NCBI GenBank assembly: GCA_047605605.1 | Contig: JASGFG010000009.1 | Coordinates: 1-61,545 of the forward strand | DNA length: 61,545 nucleotides | Source: JAATGA01 sp047605605 | GTDB taxonomy: Bacteria; Pseudomonadota; Alphaproteobacteria; Rhodobacterales; Rhodobacteraceae | Direction: 5' to 3' | Shown: positions 1 to 7,889 of the stretch, piece by piece | How positions within the stretch are numbered: position 1 is the stretch's first letter | Layout: each line of letters opens with the position of its first letter | The notes under the pieces: model-generated | What the model saw: the letters and a program-made list of their open reading frames with translations, nothing else | The model's database searches: none | What the model was told of the DNA's origin: nothing | Program-made: the position numbers and the translations under genes

Positions 1-903
1 GCACGCCAGATCGAATGCACGATCAATGGTCTGGGTGAACGCGCAGGCAATGCCGCGCTGGAAGAGGTGGTGATGGCGCTGAAGGTCAGGAATGACATCA
101 TGCCCTATCGCACGGGCATCGACACGACCCGGATCATGCATCTGTCGCGCCGGGTTTCCACCGTTTCCGGCTTTCCCGTGCAGTTCAACAAGGCCATCGT
201 CGGCAAGAACGCCTTCCTGCACGAAAGCGGCATCCATCAGGACGGCGTGCTGAAAAACGTCGAGACGTTCGAGATCATGAAGCCCGAACACATCGGCCTG
301 ACGGCGAAGAACATCGCCATGGGCAAGCATTCGGGCCGCGCCGCGCTGCGGTCCAAGATGAAGGAGCTGGGCGTCGATCTGGCCGACAACCAGTTGAACG
401 ACCTGTTCGTGCGGTTCAAGGCCCTGGCCGACCGCAAGAAAGAGGTCTACGACGACGACCTGCTGGCGCTGGTGTCCGATACCGACACGAATGACGCGCA
501 TGACAGCATTCAGGTGAAGCGCCTGCGCGTCATCTCCGGCACCGAGGGGCCGAACGAGGCGGAGCTGACGCTGACCATCGACGGGGTGGACCACTCGACC
601 GAGGCGACGGGCGACGGGCCGGTCGATGCCTGCTTCAACGCGGTCAAGATGCTGGTCCCGCACAAGGCGCGGCTGCAACTGTATCAGGTGGCCGCCGTCA
701 CCGAAGGCACCGATGCGCAGGCCACCGTTTCCGTGCGGATCGAGGAGGACGGGCGCATCGCTACCGGCCAGTCGGCCGATACCGATACGATCCTGGCCAG
801 CGTGAAGGCCTATGTGAACGCGATCAACCGCCTGATCGAGCGGCGGAAGAAATCCGCCCCTGACGCGGATGTGAAGTCGGTAAACTACAAGGATGCGGGC
901 TGA
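1..903 (+). CDS. leuA: 2-isopropylmalate synthase, C-terminal part
   Basis: The reading frame is open from the first base, so the N-terminal part lies outside the window. The product condenses acetyl-CoA and 2-oxoisovalerate, the first committed step of leucine synthesis. The visible part contains the end of the catalytic region (GLGERAGNAALEEVVMAL and the HESGIHQDGVLKN metal and substrate motif), the GKHSGRAAL linker, and a C-terminal leucine-binding regulatory domain (about the last 130 residues, starting near LRVISG). Leucine feedback on that domain is family knowledge. A strong terminator follows the gene, so it probably ends its own transcript before mreB. Confidence 0.95.
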   Translation, partial: ARQIECTINGLGERAGNAALEEVVMALKVRNDIMPYRTGIDTTRIMHLSRRVSTVSGFPVQFNKAIVGKNAFLHESGIHQDGVLKNVETFEIMKPEHIGLTAKNIAMGKHSGRAALRSKMKELGVDLADNQLNDLFVRFKALADRKKEVYDDDLLALVSDTDTNDAHDSIQVKRLRVISGTEGPNEAELTLTIDGVDHSTEATGDGPVDACFNAVKMLVPHKARLQLYQVAAVTEGTDAQATVSVRIEEDGRIATGQSADTDTILASVKAYVNAINRLIERRKKSAPDADVKSVNYKDAG

Positions 904-992
904 AGCGCCGCCTCTCGCGGATGTGAAGGTTCGGAAAGTGCAAGCGTCGGAAGGCATGGGCAAATCCCCGCCCGTGCCTTTCCCGCAAGGCC

Positions 993-1021
993 TTTCGCAA
1001 TTCCGCCACAGTCAATATAAG
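993..1021 (+). promoter_or_regulatory. candidate mreB promoter overlapping the leuA terminator
   Basis: TTTCGC (993-998) and TATAAG (1016-1021) are separated by exactly 17 bases. The expected start of transcription, about base 1028, lies inside the upstream arm of the leuA terminator hairpin. An mreB transcript starting there would lack part of that arm and escape termination. The -35 box is a poor match to TTGACA, so this is a suggestion from spacing and position only. Confidence 0.35.
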
Positions 1022-1067
1022 AAGGCGCCCGCCATCGGTTCCCCCGAGTCGCGGGCGCCTTTCTTTT
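1022..1067 (+). terminator. rho-independent terminator after leuA
   Basis: AAGGCGCCCGC (1022-1032) is a perfect 11-bp complement of GCGGGCGCCTT (1051-1061). The loop is 18 nt and the hairpin is followed directly by a T-rich run (TTTCTTTT). It lies between leuA and mreB in the + orientation. Confidence 0.85.
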
Positions 1068-1089
1068 CGTGATCAGGGATCTGCGCAGC

Positions 1090-2124
1090 ATGGCACTATC
1101 GGGCCTTTTCTCGTCGGACATGGCGATCGACCTCGGCACGGCGAATACGCTGGTCTACATCCGCGGCAAGGGCATCGTGCTGAACGAACCCTCGGTCGTG
1201 GCCTATCACGTCAAGGACGGGAAAAAGCAGGTTCTGGCCGTGGGCGAGGATGCCAAGCTGATGCTGGGCCGCACCCCCGGCACGATCGAGGCGATCCGCC
1301 CCATGCGCGACGGCGTGATCGCCGATTTCGACAGTGCCGAGGAAATGATCAAGCATTTCATCCGCAAGGTCCACAAGCGCACCACGTTCTCGAAGCCCAA
1401 GATCATCGTCTGCGTGCCCCATGGCGCGACCCCGGTTGAAAAGCGCGCGATCCGCCAGTCGGTCCTGTCGGCGGGCGCCCGCCGCGCGGGTCTGATCGCC
1501 GAACCCATTGCGGCGGCCATCGGCGCGGGGATGCCGATCACCGACCCGACCGGCAACATGGTCGTCGACATCGGCGGCGGCACCACCGAGGTGGCGGTGC
1601 TGTCCCTTGGCGACATCGTTTACGCCCGGTCGGTCCGCGTCGGCGGCGACCGGATGGACGAGGCGATCATCAGCTATCTGCGCCGCCACCAGAACCTGCT
1701 GATCGGCGAATCCACGGCCGAACGGATCAAGACCAGCATCGGCACCGCGCGGATGCCCGACGACGGGCGCGGTGCCTCGATGCAGATCCGCGGGCGCGAC
1801 CTGCTGAACGGCGTGCCGAAGGAAACCGAGATCAATCAGGCCCAGGTGGCCGAGGCTTTGGCCGAACCTGTGCAGCAGATCTGCGATGCGGTGATGCAGG
1901 CCTTGGAGGCGACGCCGCCCGACCTGGCCGCCGATATCGTGGACCGGGGCGTTATGCTGACCGGAGGCGGGGCGCTTCTGGGCGATCTGGACCTGTCCTT
2001 GCGTGAGCAGACCGGGCTTTCGATCTCGGTCGCGAATGAATCGCTGAACTGCGTCGCGCTCGGCACCGGCAAGGCGCTGGAATATGAAAAGCAGCTGCGG
2101 CACGTCATCGACTACGAAAGCTGA
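1090..2124 (+). CDS. mreB: rod shape-determining protein MreB
   Basis: Bacterial actin homologue that polymerises at the inner membrane and guides lateral wall synthesis with MreC, MreD, PBP2 and RodA. The N-terminal DLGTANTLVY phosphate-1 motif, the VVDIGGGTTEVAV phosphate-2 motif and the MLTGGGALLGDLD adenosine motif are all present. The 344-residue length is normal. ATG 1090 is chosen because family members begin MALSGLFSSD and AGGGA lies upstream. An in-frame GTG at 1069 would add seven residues but sits in the tail of the leuA terminator without a ribosome-binding site. It is the first gene of a tight cell-shape operon. Confidence 0.95.
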   Translation: MALSGLFSSDMAIDLGTANTLVYIRGKGIVLNEPSVVAYHVKDGKKQVLAVGEDAKLMLGRTPGTIEAIRPMRDGVIADFDSAEEMIKHFIRKVHKRTTFSKPKIIVCVPHGATPVEKRAIRQSVLSAGARRAGLIAEPIAAAIGAGMPITDPTGNMVVDIGGGTTEVAVLSLGDIVYARSVRVGGDRMDEAIISYLRRHQNLLIGESTAERIKTSIGTARMPDDGRGASMQIRGRDLLNGVPKETEINQAQVAEALAEPVQQICDAVMQALEATPPDLAADIVDRGVMLTGGGALLGDLDLSLREQTGLSISVANESLNCVALGTGKALEYEKQLRHVIDYES

Positions 2125-2143
2125 CCGCCAGTAAGGGCCGGAC

Positions 2144-3064
2144 ATGGCCAGAAACCGCACCTCGCCCGAGGACTTTTCCCGCCCGCTTCGCCGCGTGCTG
2201 GTGGGCCTTCTGGTGCTGTTCCTGTTGGCGCTGTTCCTGCTGTGGCGCATCGACAGCCCGCGGGTGGAGCGGTTCCGCGCGGCGCTGGTCGACCGGATGG
2301 TGCCCTCGTTCGACTGGGCGCTGATCCCGGTGACGAAGGCCGCCGGAATGATCGAGAACTTTCAGTCCTATACCCGCATCTACGAACAGAACCAGGAACT
2401 GCGGCGCGAGTTGCAGCAGATGAAGGCGTGGAAGGAAGCGGCGCTTCAACTGGAACAGAAGAACGCGCGGCTGCTGGATCTGAACCAGGTGCGGCTGGAC
2501 CCGAAGCTGACGCATGTGACCGGCGTGGTTCTGGCCGACAGCGGCAGCCCGTTCCGCCAGTCGGTGCTGCTGAACGTCGGCGCGCGCGACGGCATCCGCG
2601 ACGGCTGGGCCACGATGGACGGCATCGGGCTTGTCGGCCGCGTCTCGGGCGTGGGACAGCGCACCGCCCGCGTGATCCTGCTGACAGATTCCAACAGCCG
2701 GGTTCCGGTGACGGTGCAGCCCTCGGGGCAAAAGGCGCTGCTTTCGGGCGACAACAGCGCCCTTCCGCCGCTGGAGTTTCTGGAAAACCCCGACGAAGTG
2801 CGCCCCGGCGACCGCGTCGTGACCTCGGGCGATGGAGAGATGTTTCCGGCCGGATTGCTGGTCGGGCAGGTGGCGCTTGGCACCGACAAGCGGCTGCGGG
2901 TGGTTCTGGCGGCCGACTATCAGCGGCTGGAGTTCCTGCGCGTCCTGCGCAGCCACGAGCTGGAGCCGATCACCGATTCCGGCGCGCTGATCGCGCCCAC
3001 GCCCCTGCCCGCAGCGCCGCCCGCGGCCGGCGAACAGGCGGTTTCGGGGGGCAGCGGTGGTTGA
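2144..3064 (+). CDS. mreC: rod shape-determining protein MreC
   Basis: Bitopic inner-membrane protein of the elongasome, linking MreB inside the cell to PBP2 in the periplasm. There is one membrane segment near residues 18-38 (VGLLVLFLLALFLLW), then a coiled-coil stretch (about 70-110, rich in E, Q, L and K), then the beta-domain with the VTGVVLADSGSPF and GLVGRV motifs. The C-terminus is rich in proline and alanine. The gene starts 19 bases after mreB and its last eight bases overlap mreD. Confidence 0.93.
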   Translation: MARNRTSPEDFSRPLRRVLVGLLVLFLLALFLLWRIDSPRVERFRAALVDRMVPSFDWALIPVTKAAGMIENFQSYTRIYEQNQELRRELQQMKAWKEAALQLEQKNARLLDLNQVRLDPKLTHVTGVVLADSGSPFRQSVLLNVGARDGIRDGWATMDGIGLVGRVSGVGQRTARVILLTDSNSRVPVTVQPSGQKALLSGDNSALPPLEFLENPDEVRPGDRVVTSGDGEMFPAGLLVGQVALGTDKRLRVVLAADYQRLEFLRVLRSHELEPITDSGALIAPTPLPAAPPAAGEQAVSGGSGG

Positions 3065-3605
3065 CAGCCTGCATTCCCTTCGCAACTCGGTCTGGCTGCG
3101 CCGGGCGCTGTTCGTGGCGCTGGCCGCGCTGGTCCTGTTCTTCCGCCTTCTGCCGCTCGGGTCCGAGGCGGGGGCCTGGCCGGGGCCGGACCTTCTGCTG
3201 TGCCTGATCTTCGCCTGGACGATGCGGCGGCCGGACTATCTGCCGGTGCTGCTGGTCGCGGGCGTGGTCCTGGCCGAGGATTTCATCCTGATGCGCCCGC
3301 CGGGGCTGTGGACGGCGCTGGTGGTGGTCGGAACCGAATTCATCCGTTCGCGCGTGGCGCTTACGCGCGAGCTGACCTTTACCGTCGAATGGCTGCTGGT
3401 GGCGGGGATCATGGCCGCGCTGGTCCTTGCCTATCGCGCGGTCTTTGCCATCGCCTTTCTGCCGCAACCGGGACTGGGCTTTGCCATGGTGCAGGTGATC
3501 TGGTCGATCCTCTGCTATCCTGTGGTGGTGGTCGTCTCGCGCTATGGATTCGATCTTCGCAAGCCCGCCAAGGGCGAAACCGACGCCTACGGGAGACCGC
3601 TGTGA
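3057..3605 (+). CDS. mreD: rod shape-determining protein MreD
   Basis: Integral membrane component of the elongasome. The 182 residues form several hydrophobic segments (for example LFVALAALVLFFRLLPL and VAGIMAALVLAYRAVFAIA). The GPDLLLCLIFAWTMRRPD stretch matches the conserved MreD core. GTG 3057 overlaps the end of mreC, and the stop codon overlaps the GTG start of the PBP2 gene (GTGA), indicating translational coupling. Confidence 0.88.
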   Translation: MVDSLHSLRNSVWLRRALFVALAALVLFFRLLPLGSEAGAWPGPDLLLCLIFAWTMRRPDYLPVLLVAGVVLAEDFILMRPPGLWTALVVVGTEFIRSRVALTRELTFTVEWLLVAGIMAALVLAYRAVFAIAFLPQPGLGFAMVQVIWSILCYPVVVVVSRYGFDLRKPAKGETDAYGRPL

Positions 3606-5545
3606 GAAAAGCCCCCCGCGATCAGGAAGAAAGCGCCCGCAAGGTGACGCGCCGCGCCCTGTTCATGGGGGGCGCGATGACCGCCATGGTGGCCGTCCTG
3701 GGCGCGCGGATGCGGTTCCTCCAGGTAGACCAGGCCGATGAGTTCAAGCTGCTGGCCGAGGAGAACCGGATCAACATCCGCCTGATCCCCCCGGCACGGG
3801 GGCTGATCCTCGACCGCAACGGCAAGCTGATCGCGGGCAACGAGCAGAACTATCGCGTCACCATCACGCGCGAGGATGCGGGCGACGTGCCCGAGGTGCT
3901 GAACCGGCTGTCCCACGTCATCCCCCTGACGGCCGAGGATATGGACCGCGCGCTGAAGGACGTGGCCAAGAACAGCCCCTTCGTGCCGGTAACGGTGGCC
4001 GACCGCCTGCCCTGGGACGATTTCTCGCGCGTGGCGGTCAACCTGCCCACCCTGCCGGGCGTCACGCCCGATGTCGGCCTGTCGCGCCACTATCCGCGGG
4101 TCGAGGATTTCGCCCATGTCGTCGGCTATGTCGGCCCCGTGTCCGAGCGCGACCTGAAGGACACGCCCGACCCCGATCCGCTGCTGACCATTCCGAAATT
4201 CCAGATCGGCAAGGTCGGCGTCGAACGTTGGATGGAGGACACGCTGCGCGGCCGCGCCGGAAACAAGCGCATCGAGGTGAACTCGGTCGGCCGGGTGATG
4301 CGCGAACTGGGGCGGGTCGAGGGCACCGCGGGCGCCGACATCCGCCTGACCATCGACGCCGACATCCAGAACTTCTGTCAGGCCCGGCTGGGCAATGAAA
4401 GCGCCGCCTGCGTCATGATCGACGTGCAGACCGGCGATCTGGTGGCGATCTGTTCGGCGCCGTCCTTCAACCCGAACCTGTTCGTGCGCGGGATCAGCCA
4501 GGCCGACTATTCTGCGCTGATGAACAACGATCACCGCCCGCTGGCCGACAAGACGGTGCAGGGCGCCTATCCGCCCGGCTCGACCTTCAAGATGGTGACG
4601 GCGCTGGCGGCGCTGGAGGCGGGGGTGATCAATGCCGAAACCACCGTCTACTGCCCCGGCTGGTATGAGATGGGCGGGCGGCGCTTCCACTGCCACAGCC
4701 GCGGCGGGCACGGGCGGCTGAACCTGGACGGCGCGCTGACCAAAAGCTGCGACGTGTTCTTCTACGACGTGTCGCAGCGCGTCGGCATCGACAAGATGGC
4801 CGAGATGGGCCGCCGCCTGGGCCTGGGCCAGCGCCACGACCTGCCGATGTCGGCGATTGCCGAAGGGATCATGCCCGACAAGGACTGGAAGATGCAGCGC
4901 CATGGCCAGGAATGGCGCATCGGCGACACGATCAACGCCTCGATCGGACAGGGCTATGTGCTGGCCTCGCCCCTGCAACTGGCGATCATGACGGCGCGCG
5001 TCGCCTCGGGCCGGGCGGTTTCGCCCCGGCTGGTCCATTCCATTGCCGGAAAAGAGATCCCGGTCGAAGAGCCCGCCCCCCTCGGCATCGACGGCAGCCT
5101 GCTGCGCGCGGTGCGTCAGGGCATGTATGATGTGGTCAACAAACAGGGCGGCACCGGCTATGGCTCTCGCATCGTGGACAAGACGCTGCTGATGGCGGGC
5201 AAGTCCGGCACCAGCCAGGTCCGGAACATCACCGCCGCGGAACGCGCGCGCGGGGTGATCTCCAACGATCAGCTGCCGTGGCGGCGGCGCGACCATGCCC
5301 TGTTCGTGGGCTTTGCGCCTTTCGATGCGCCGCGCTATGCCTGTGCGGTGGTGGTGGAACACGGCGGCGGCGGATCTGCCGTCTGCGCGCCCATCGTGCG
5401 CGACGCGCTGCTGCGCGCCCTGACCGGCGGCATCCCGCCCCTGACCGCCTATCCCGAGGCTCAGCGTGGCAGGATCGAGACCCAGTTCAAGGAACTGAAG
5501 CTGCGCGATGCCCAGGGCAATGCGCCGGGATCGTCGCGCGCATGA
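3602..5545 (+). CDS. mrdA: penicillin-binding protein 2 (elongasome transpeptidase)
   Basis: Class B penicillin-binding protein that cross-links peptidoglycan during cell elongation, working with RodA. It is 647 residues long. A membrane anchor lies near residues 20-40 and is followed by the PBP dimerisation domain (IPPARGLILDRNGKLIAGN). The transpeptidase domain carries STFK (Ser about 327), the SCD motif in KSCDVFFYDVS, and KSGT in MAGKSGTSQV. The frame is open far upstream, but GTG 3602 gives a normal N-terminus and a GTGA overlap with mreD. Confidence 0.94.
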   Translation: MRKAPRDQEESARKVTRRALFMGGAMTAMVAVLGARMRFLQVDQADEFKLLAEENRINIRLIPPARGLILDRNGKLIAGNEQNYRVTITREDAGDVPEVLNRLSHVIPLTAEDMDRALKDVAKNSPFVPVTVADRLPWDDFSRVAVNLPTLPGVTPDVGLSRHYPRVEDFAHVVGYVGPVSERDLKDTPDPDPLLTIPKFQIGKVGVERWMEDTLRGRAGNKRIEVNSVGRVMRELGRVEGTAGADIRLTIDADIQNFCQARLGNESAACVMIDVQTGDLVAICSAPSFNPNLFVRGISQADYSALMNNDHRPLADKTVQGAYPPGSTFKMVTALAALEAGVINAETTVYCPGWYEMGGRRFHCHSRGGHGRLNLDGALTKSCDVFFYDVSQRVGIDKMAEMGRRLGLGQRHDLPMSAIAEGIMPDKDWKMQRHGQEWRIGDTINASIGQGYVLASPLQLAIMTARVASGRAVSPRLVHSIAGKEIPVEEPAPLGIDGSLLRAVRQGMYDVVNKQGGTGYGSRIVDKTLLMAGKSGTSQVRNITAAERARGVISNDQLPWRRRDHALFVGFAPFDAPRYACAVVVEHGGGGSAVCAPIVRDALLRALTGGIPPLTAYPEAQRGRIETQFKELKLRDAQGNAPGSSRA

Positions 5546-5576
5546 TCCCCTCCGCCCCCTTCCGCACCGCCCCCGG

Positions 5577-5663
5577 ATTTTCCCTTTCCGCAACTACTCC
5601 CCGCGGAGCGTCCGCCCCCGGCCGCGCGCGCCTCCGGCGGGAGTATTTGCGGAAAGGGAAAAT
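5577..5663. repeat. inverted pair of the dispersed intergenic repeat, large hairpin
   Basis: Bases 5577-5593 and 5647-5663 form a perfect 17-bp inverted repeat (ATTTTCCCTTTCCGCAA against TTGCGGAAAGGGAAAAT). After one mismatch it continues for seven more pairs (5595-5601 with 5639-5645). The GC-rich loop is 37 nt. Each arm is a copy of the motif also seen at 57994-58020 (GGAGTATTTGGAAAAGGG). It lies between mrdA and rodA and could act as a processing or attenuation hairpin, but that role is inferred. Confidence 0.8.
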
Positions 5664-5687
5664 GCGCATCCCCGCGCGAGGCGCGGC

Positions 5688-6827
5688 ATGAGCTTTCTGG
5701 AATACCGGGTCAAGTCCGCACCGGCCGGGCTGTCGAAGGTCTTTTACTTCAACTGGGGCCTGTTCCTGCTGATCACCGCGGTGGCGGCGATCGGCTGGCT
5801 GATGCTCTATTCCATTTCCGGCGGCAACATGGACCTCTGGGCCGAGCCGCAGATGAAACGCTATATCGCCGGCAGCGTGGTGATGTTCGTCATCGCCTTC
5901 GTGCCGATTTGGTTCTGGCGCAACATGTCGGGGCTGGCCTATATCATCGGCTTCCTGCTGCTGATCGCGGTGGAATTCATCGGCTCGACCAGCAAGGGCG
6001 CGCAAAGGTGGCTGGACATCGGCCCCCTGCAGTTGCAGCCGTCCGAACTGATGAAGGTCGGCCTCGTCATGATGCTGGCGGCCTATTACGACTGGCTGGA
6101 CCCGAAGCGGACCTCGCGGCCGCTGTGGGTGCTGATCCCGGTGGTGATGATCCTTGCGCCCACGGCGCTGGTCCTGATGCAGCCGAACCTCGGCACCTCG
6201 ATCATGCTGATCGTGGGGGGGGCGGGGGTGATGTTCGCCGCCGGCGTGTCGCTGTGGTATTTCATCGCGGTCGGCGCCGTCGTCGGCGGGCTGGTGGCCG
6301 GGGTCTTCCTGCTGCGCGGCACGCCCTGGCAGTTCCTGCACGACTATCAGTATACCCGCATCGATACCTTCCTCGACCCGACCAGCGATCCCCTTGGCGC
6401 GGGCTACAACATCATCCAGGCCAAGATCGCGCTCGGCTCCGGCGGATGGGCGGGCAAGGGGTTCATGCAGGGCACGCAGAGCCGGCTGAACTTCCTGCCG
6501 GAAAAGCACACCGATTTCATCTTTACGACGCTGGCCGAGGAGTTCGGCTTTGTCGGGGCCTTTTCGCTGCTGATCCTTTATGCGCTGATCATCGGCTTCT
6601 GCCTCGCCTCGGCGCTGAAGAACAAGGACAGGTATTCGCAACTGCTGATCATCGGCATCGCGGTGAACTTCTTCCTTTACCTCGCCATCAACCTGTCGAT
6701 GGTGATGGGCATGGCGCCGGTCGTCGGCGTGCCGCTGCCGTTCCTGTCCTATGGCGGGTCGGTCACGCTGGTGCTGCTGATCGCTTTCGGGTTAGTTCAA
6801 AGCGCCCATATCCACAGGTTACGCTAG
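5688..6827 (+). CDS. rodA: peptidoglycan glycosyltransferase RodA
   Basis: SEDS-family membrane glycosyltransferase that polymerises lipid II for side-wall growth with PBP2. The 379 residues form about ten hydrophobic segments. Family hallmarks include STSKGAQRWLDIGPLQLQPS, MLMQPNLGTS-type sequence (VLMQPNLGTSIML), GSGGWAGKGFMQGTQ and the final VGVPLPFLSYGGSVTL. ATG 5688 is chosen over longer frames because it gives the usual N-terminal length. It is separated from mrdA by a 142-base spacer that contains a large hairpin. Confidence 0.93.
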   Translation: MSFLEYRVKSAPAGLSKVFYFNWGLFLLITAVAAIGWLMLYSISGGNMDLWAEPQMKRYIAGSVVMFVIAFVPIWFWRNMSGLAYIIGFLLLIAVEFIGSTSKGAQRWLDIGPLQLQPSELMKVGLVMMLAAYYDWLDPKRTSRPLWVLIPVVMILAPTALVLMQPNLGTSIMLIVGGAGVMFAAGVSLWYFIAVGAVVGGLVAGVFLLRGTPWQFLHDYQYTRIDTFLDPTSDPLGAGYNIIQAKIALGSGGWAGKGFMQGTQSRLNFLPEKHTDFIFTTLAEEFGFVGAFSLLILYALIIGFCLASALKNKDRYSQLLIIGIAVNFFLYLAINLSMVMGMAPVVGVPLPFLSYGGSVTLVLLIAFGLVQSAHIHRLR

Positions 6828-6828
6828 A

Positions 6829-7761
6829 ATGCCCACCATCCTTTTCGCCGCGCCCGCCCTCTGGCCCGAATATGCCGCCACCCTGCCCGCCGCCCTGGCC
6901 GATGCGGGGATCGACGCGCCGATCCTGCAACTGGATCAGGCCGCGCCCGCAACGGTGGATTACATCGTCTACGCCCCCTCCAGCCCCTTGCAGGATTTCA
7001 CCCCCTATACCCGGACAAAGGCGGTGCTGAACCTCTGGGCGGGGGTGGAACGCATCGTGGGCAACGCCACGCTGACCCAGCCTTTGTGCCGGATGGTCGA
7101 TCCGGGCCTGACCGAGGGCATGGTGGAATGGGTGGTCGGCCACACGCTGCGCCATCACCTTGGCATGGACCGCCACATCATCAACCCCGGACGCGTCTGG
7201 GATCCGACCTGCCCGCCCCTGGCGCGCGAACGGCCCGTCGCCATGCTGGGCATGGGCGAGCTGGGGACCGCCTGCGCCCGCGCGCTGGCCGCGCTGAACT
7301 TTCCCGTCACGGGGTGGAGCCGCAGCCCCAAGGACATTCCCGGCATCCCCTGCCTTCACGGCCTGGACGGGCTGGATCAGGTGCTGGCCACAGCGCAGAT
7401 CGTGGTGACGCTGCTGCCAAAGACCGCCGATACCGAGAATATCCTGAACGCGCGCACCCTCGCCCTGCTTCCGCGGGGCGCCTGCATCCTGAACCCCGGC
7501 CGCGGCCCGCTGATCGACGACGAGGCGCTGCTGGCCGCGCTGAACGCCGGCCGCGTCGGCCATGCGACGCTGGACGTGTTCCGCACCGAACCGCTGCCCG
7601 CCGACCACCCGTTCTGGACGCATCCCGGCGTGACCGTGACCCCCCATATCGCCGCCGACACCCGCCCCGCCTCTGCCTCGCGCGTCATTGCCGAGAACAT
7701 CCGGCGCGGCGAGGCAGGCGAGCCGCTCCTCCACCGCGTCGACCGCCGGCGCGGATACTGA
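6829..7761 (+). CDS. ghrA: glyoxylate/hydroxypyruvate reductase A family protein
   Basis: NAD(P)H-dependent 2-hydroxyacid dehydrogenase of the GhrA type, expected to reduce glyoxylate to glycolate and hydroxypyruvate to glycerate in the cytosol. The Rossmann motif is GMGELG in AMLGMGELGTACA. NPGRGPLIDDEALLAAL and the TPHIAADT motif with the catalytic histidine are present. The length of 310 residues is standard. The start codon follows the rodA stop by one base, so it is probably co-transcribed with the wall operon although no functional link is evident. Confidence 0.87.
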   Translation: MPTILFAAPALWPEYAATLPAALADAGIDAPILQLDQAAPATVDYIVYAPSSPLQDFTPYTRTKAVLNLWAGVERIVGNATLTQPLCRMVDPGLTEGMVEWVVGHTLRHHLGMDRHIINPGRVWDPTCPPLARERPVAMLGMGELGTACARALAALNFPVTGWSRSPKDIPGIPCLHGLDGLDQVLATAQIVVTLLPKTADTENILNARTLALLPRGACILNPGRGPLIDDEALLAALNAGRVGHATLDVFRTEPLPADHPFWTHPGVTVTPHIAADTRPASASRVIAENIRRGEAGEPLLHRVDRRRGY

Positions 7762-7816
7762 CGCGCGGACGCCGCCGGAAAGGGCCGCAGGGTCATACGG
7801 ACTCTGCCCCTGCCCC

Positions 7817-7867
7817 CTTCATCTTGGCAAAAATACCCTCGGGGGTCCGGGGGCAGACAGCCCCGGC
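7817..7867 (-). repeat. dispersed hairpin/GAGTATTT repeat, copy 2
   Basis: Read on the minus strand, a hairpin (CCGGGGG paired with CCCCCGG, 7847-7853 and 7861-7867) is followed by CCCCCGAGGGTATTTTTG and then CCAAGATGAAG. The same layout recurs at 53595 and, in variant form, at 57974. It sits between two converging genes. Confidence 0.75.
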
Positions 7868-7889
7868 GGCCAGCCGCCGGAGCGCCCTT

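Noticed and set aside
1096..2250. Long minus-strand open frame opposite mreB
   Set aside because: Low-complexity Arg/Ala/Gly/His-rich translation typical of shadows of high-GC genes; mreB is unmistakable on the other strand.
3587..5593. Minus-strand open frame of over 600 codons opposite mrdA
   Set aside because: Translation is biased and featureless, while the plus strand carries all penicillin-binding protein motifs.
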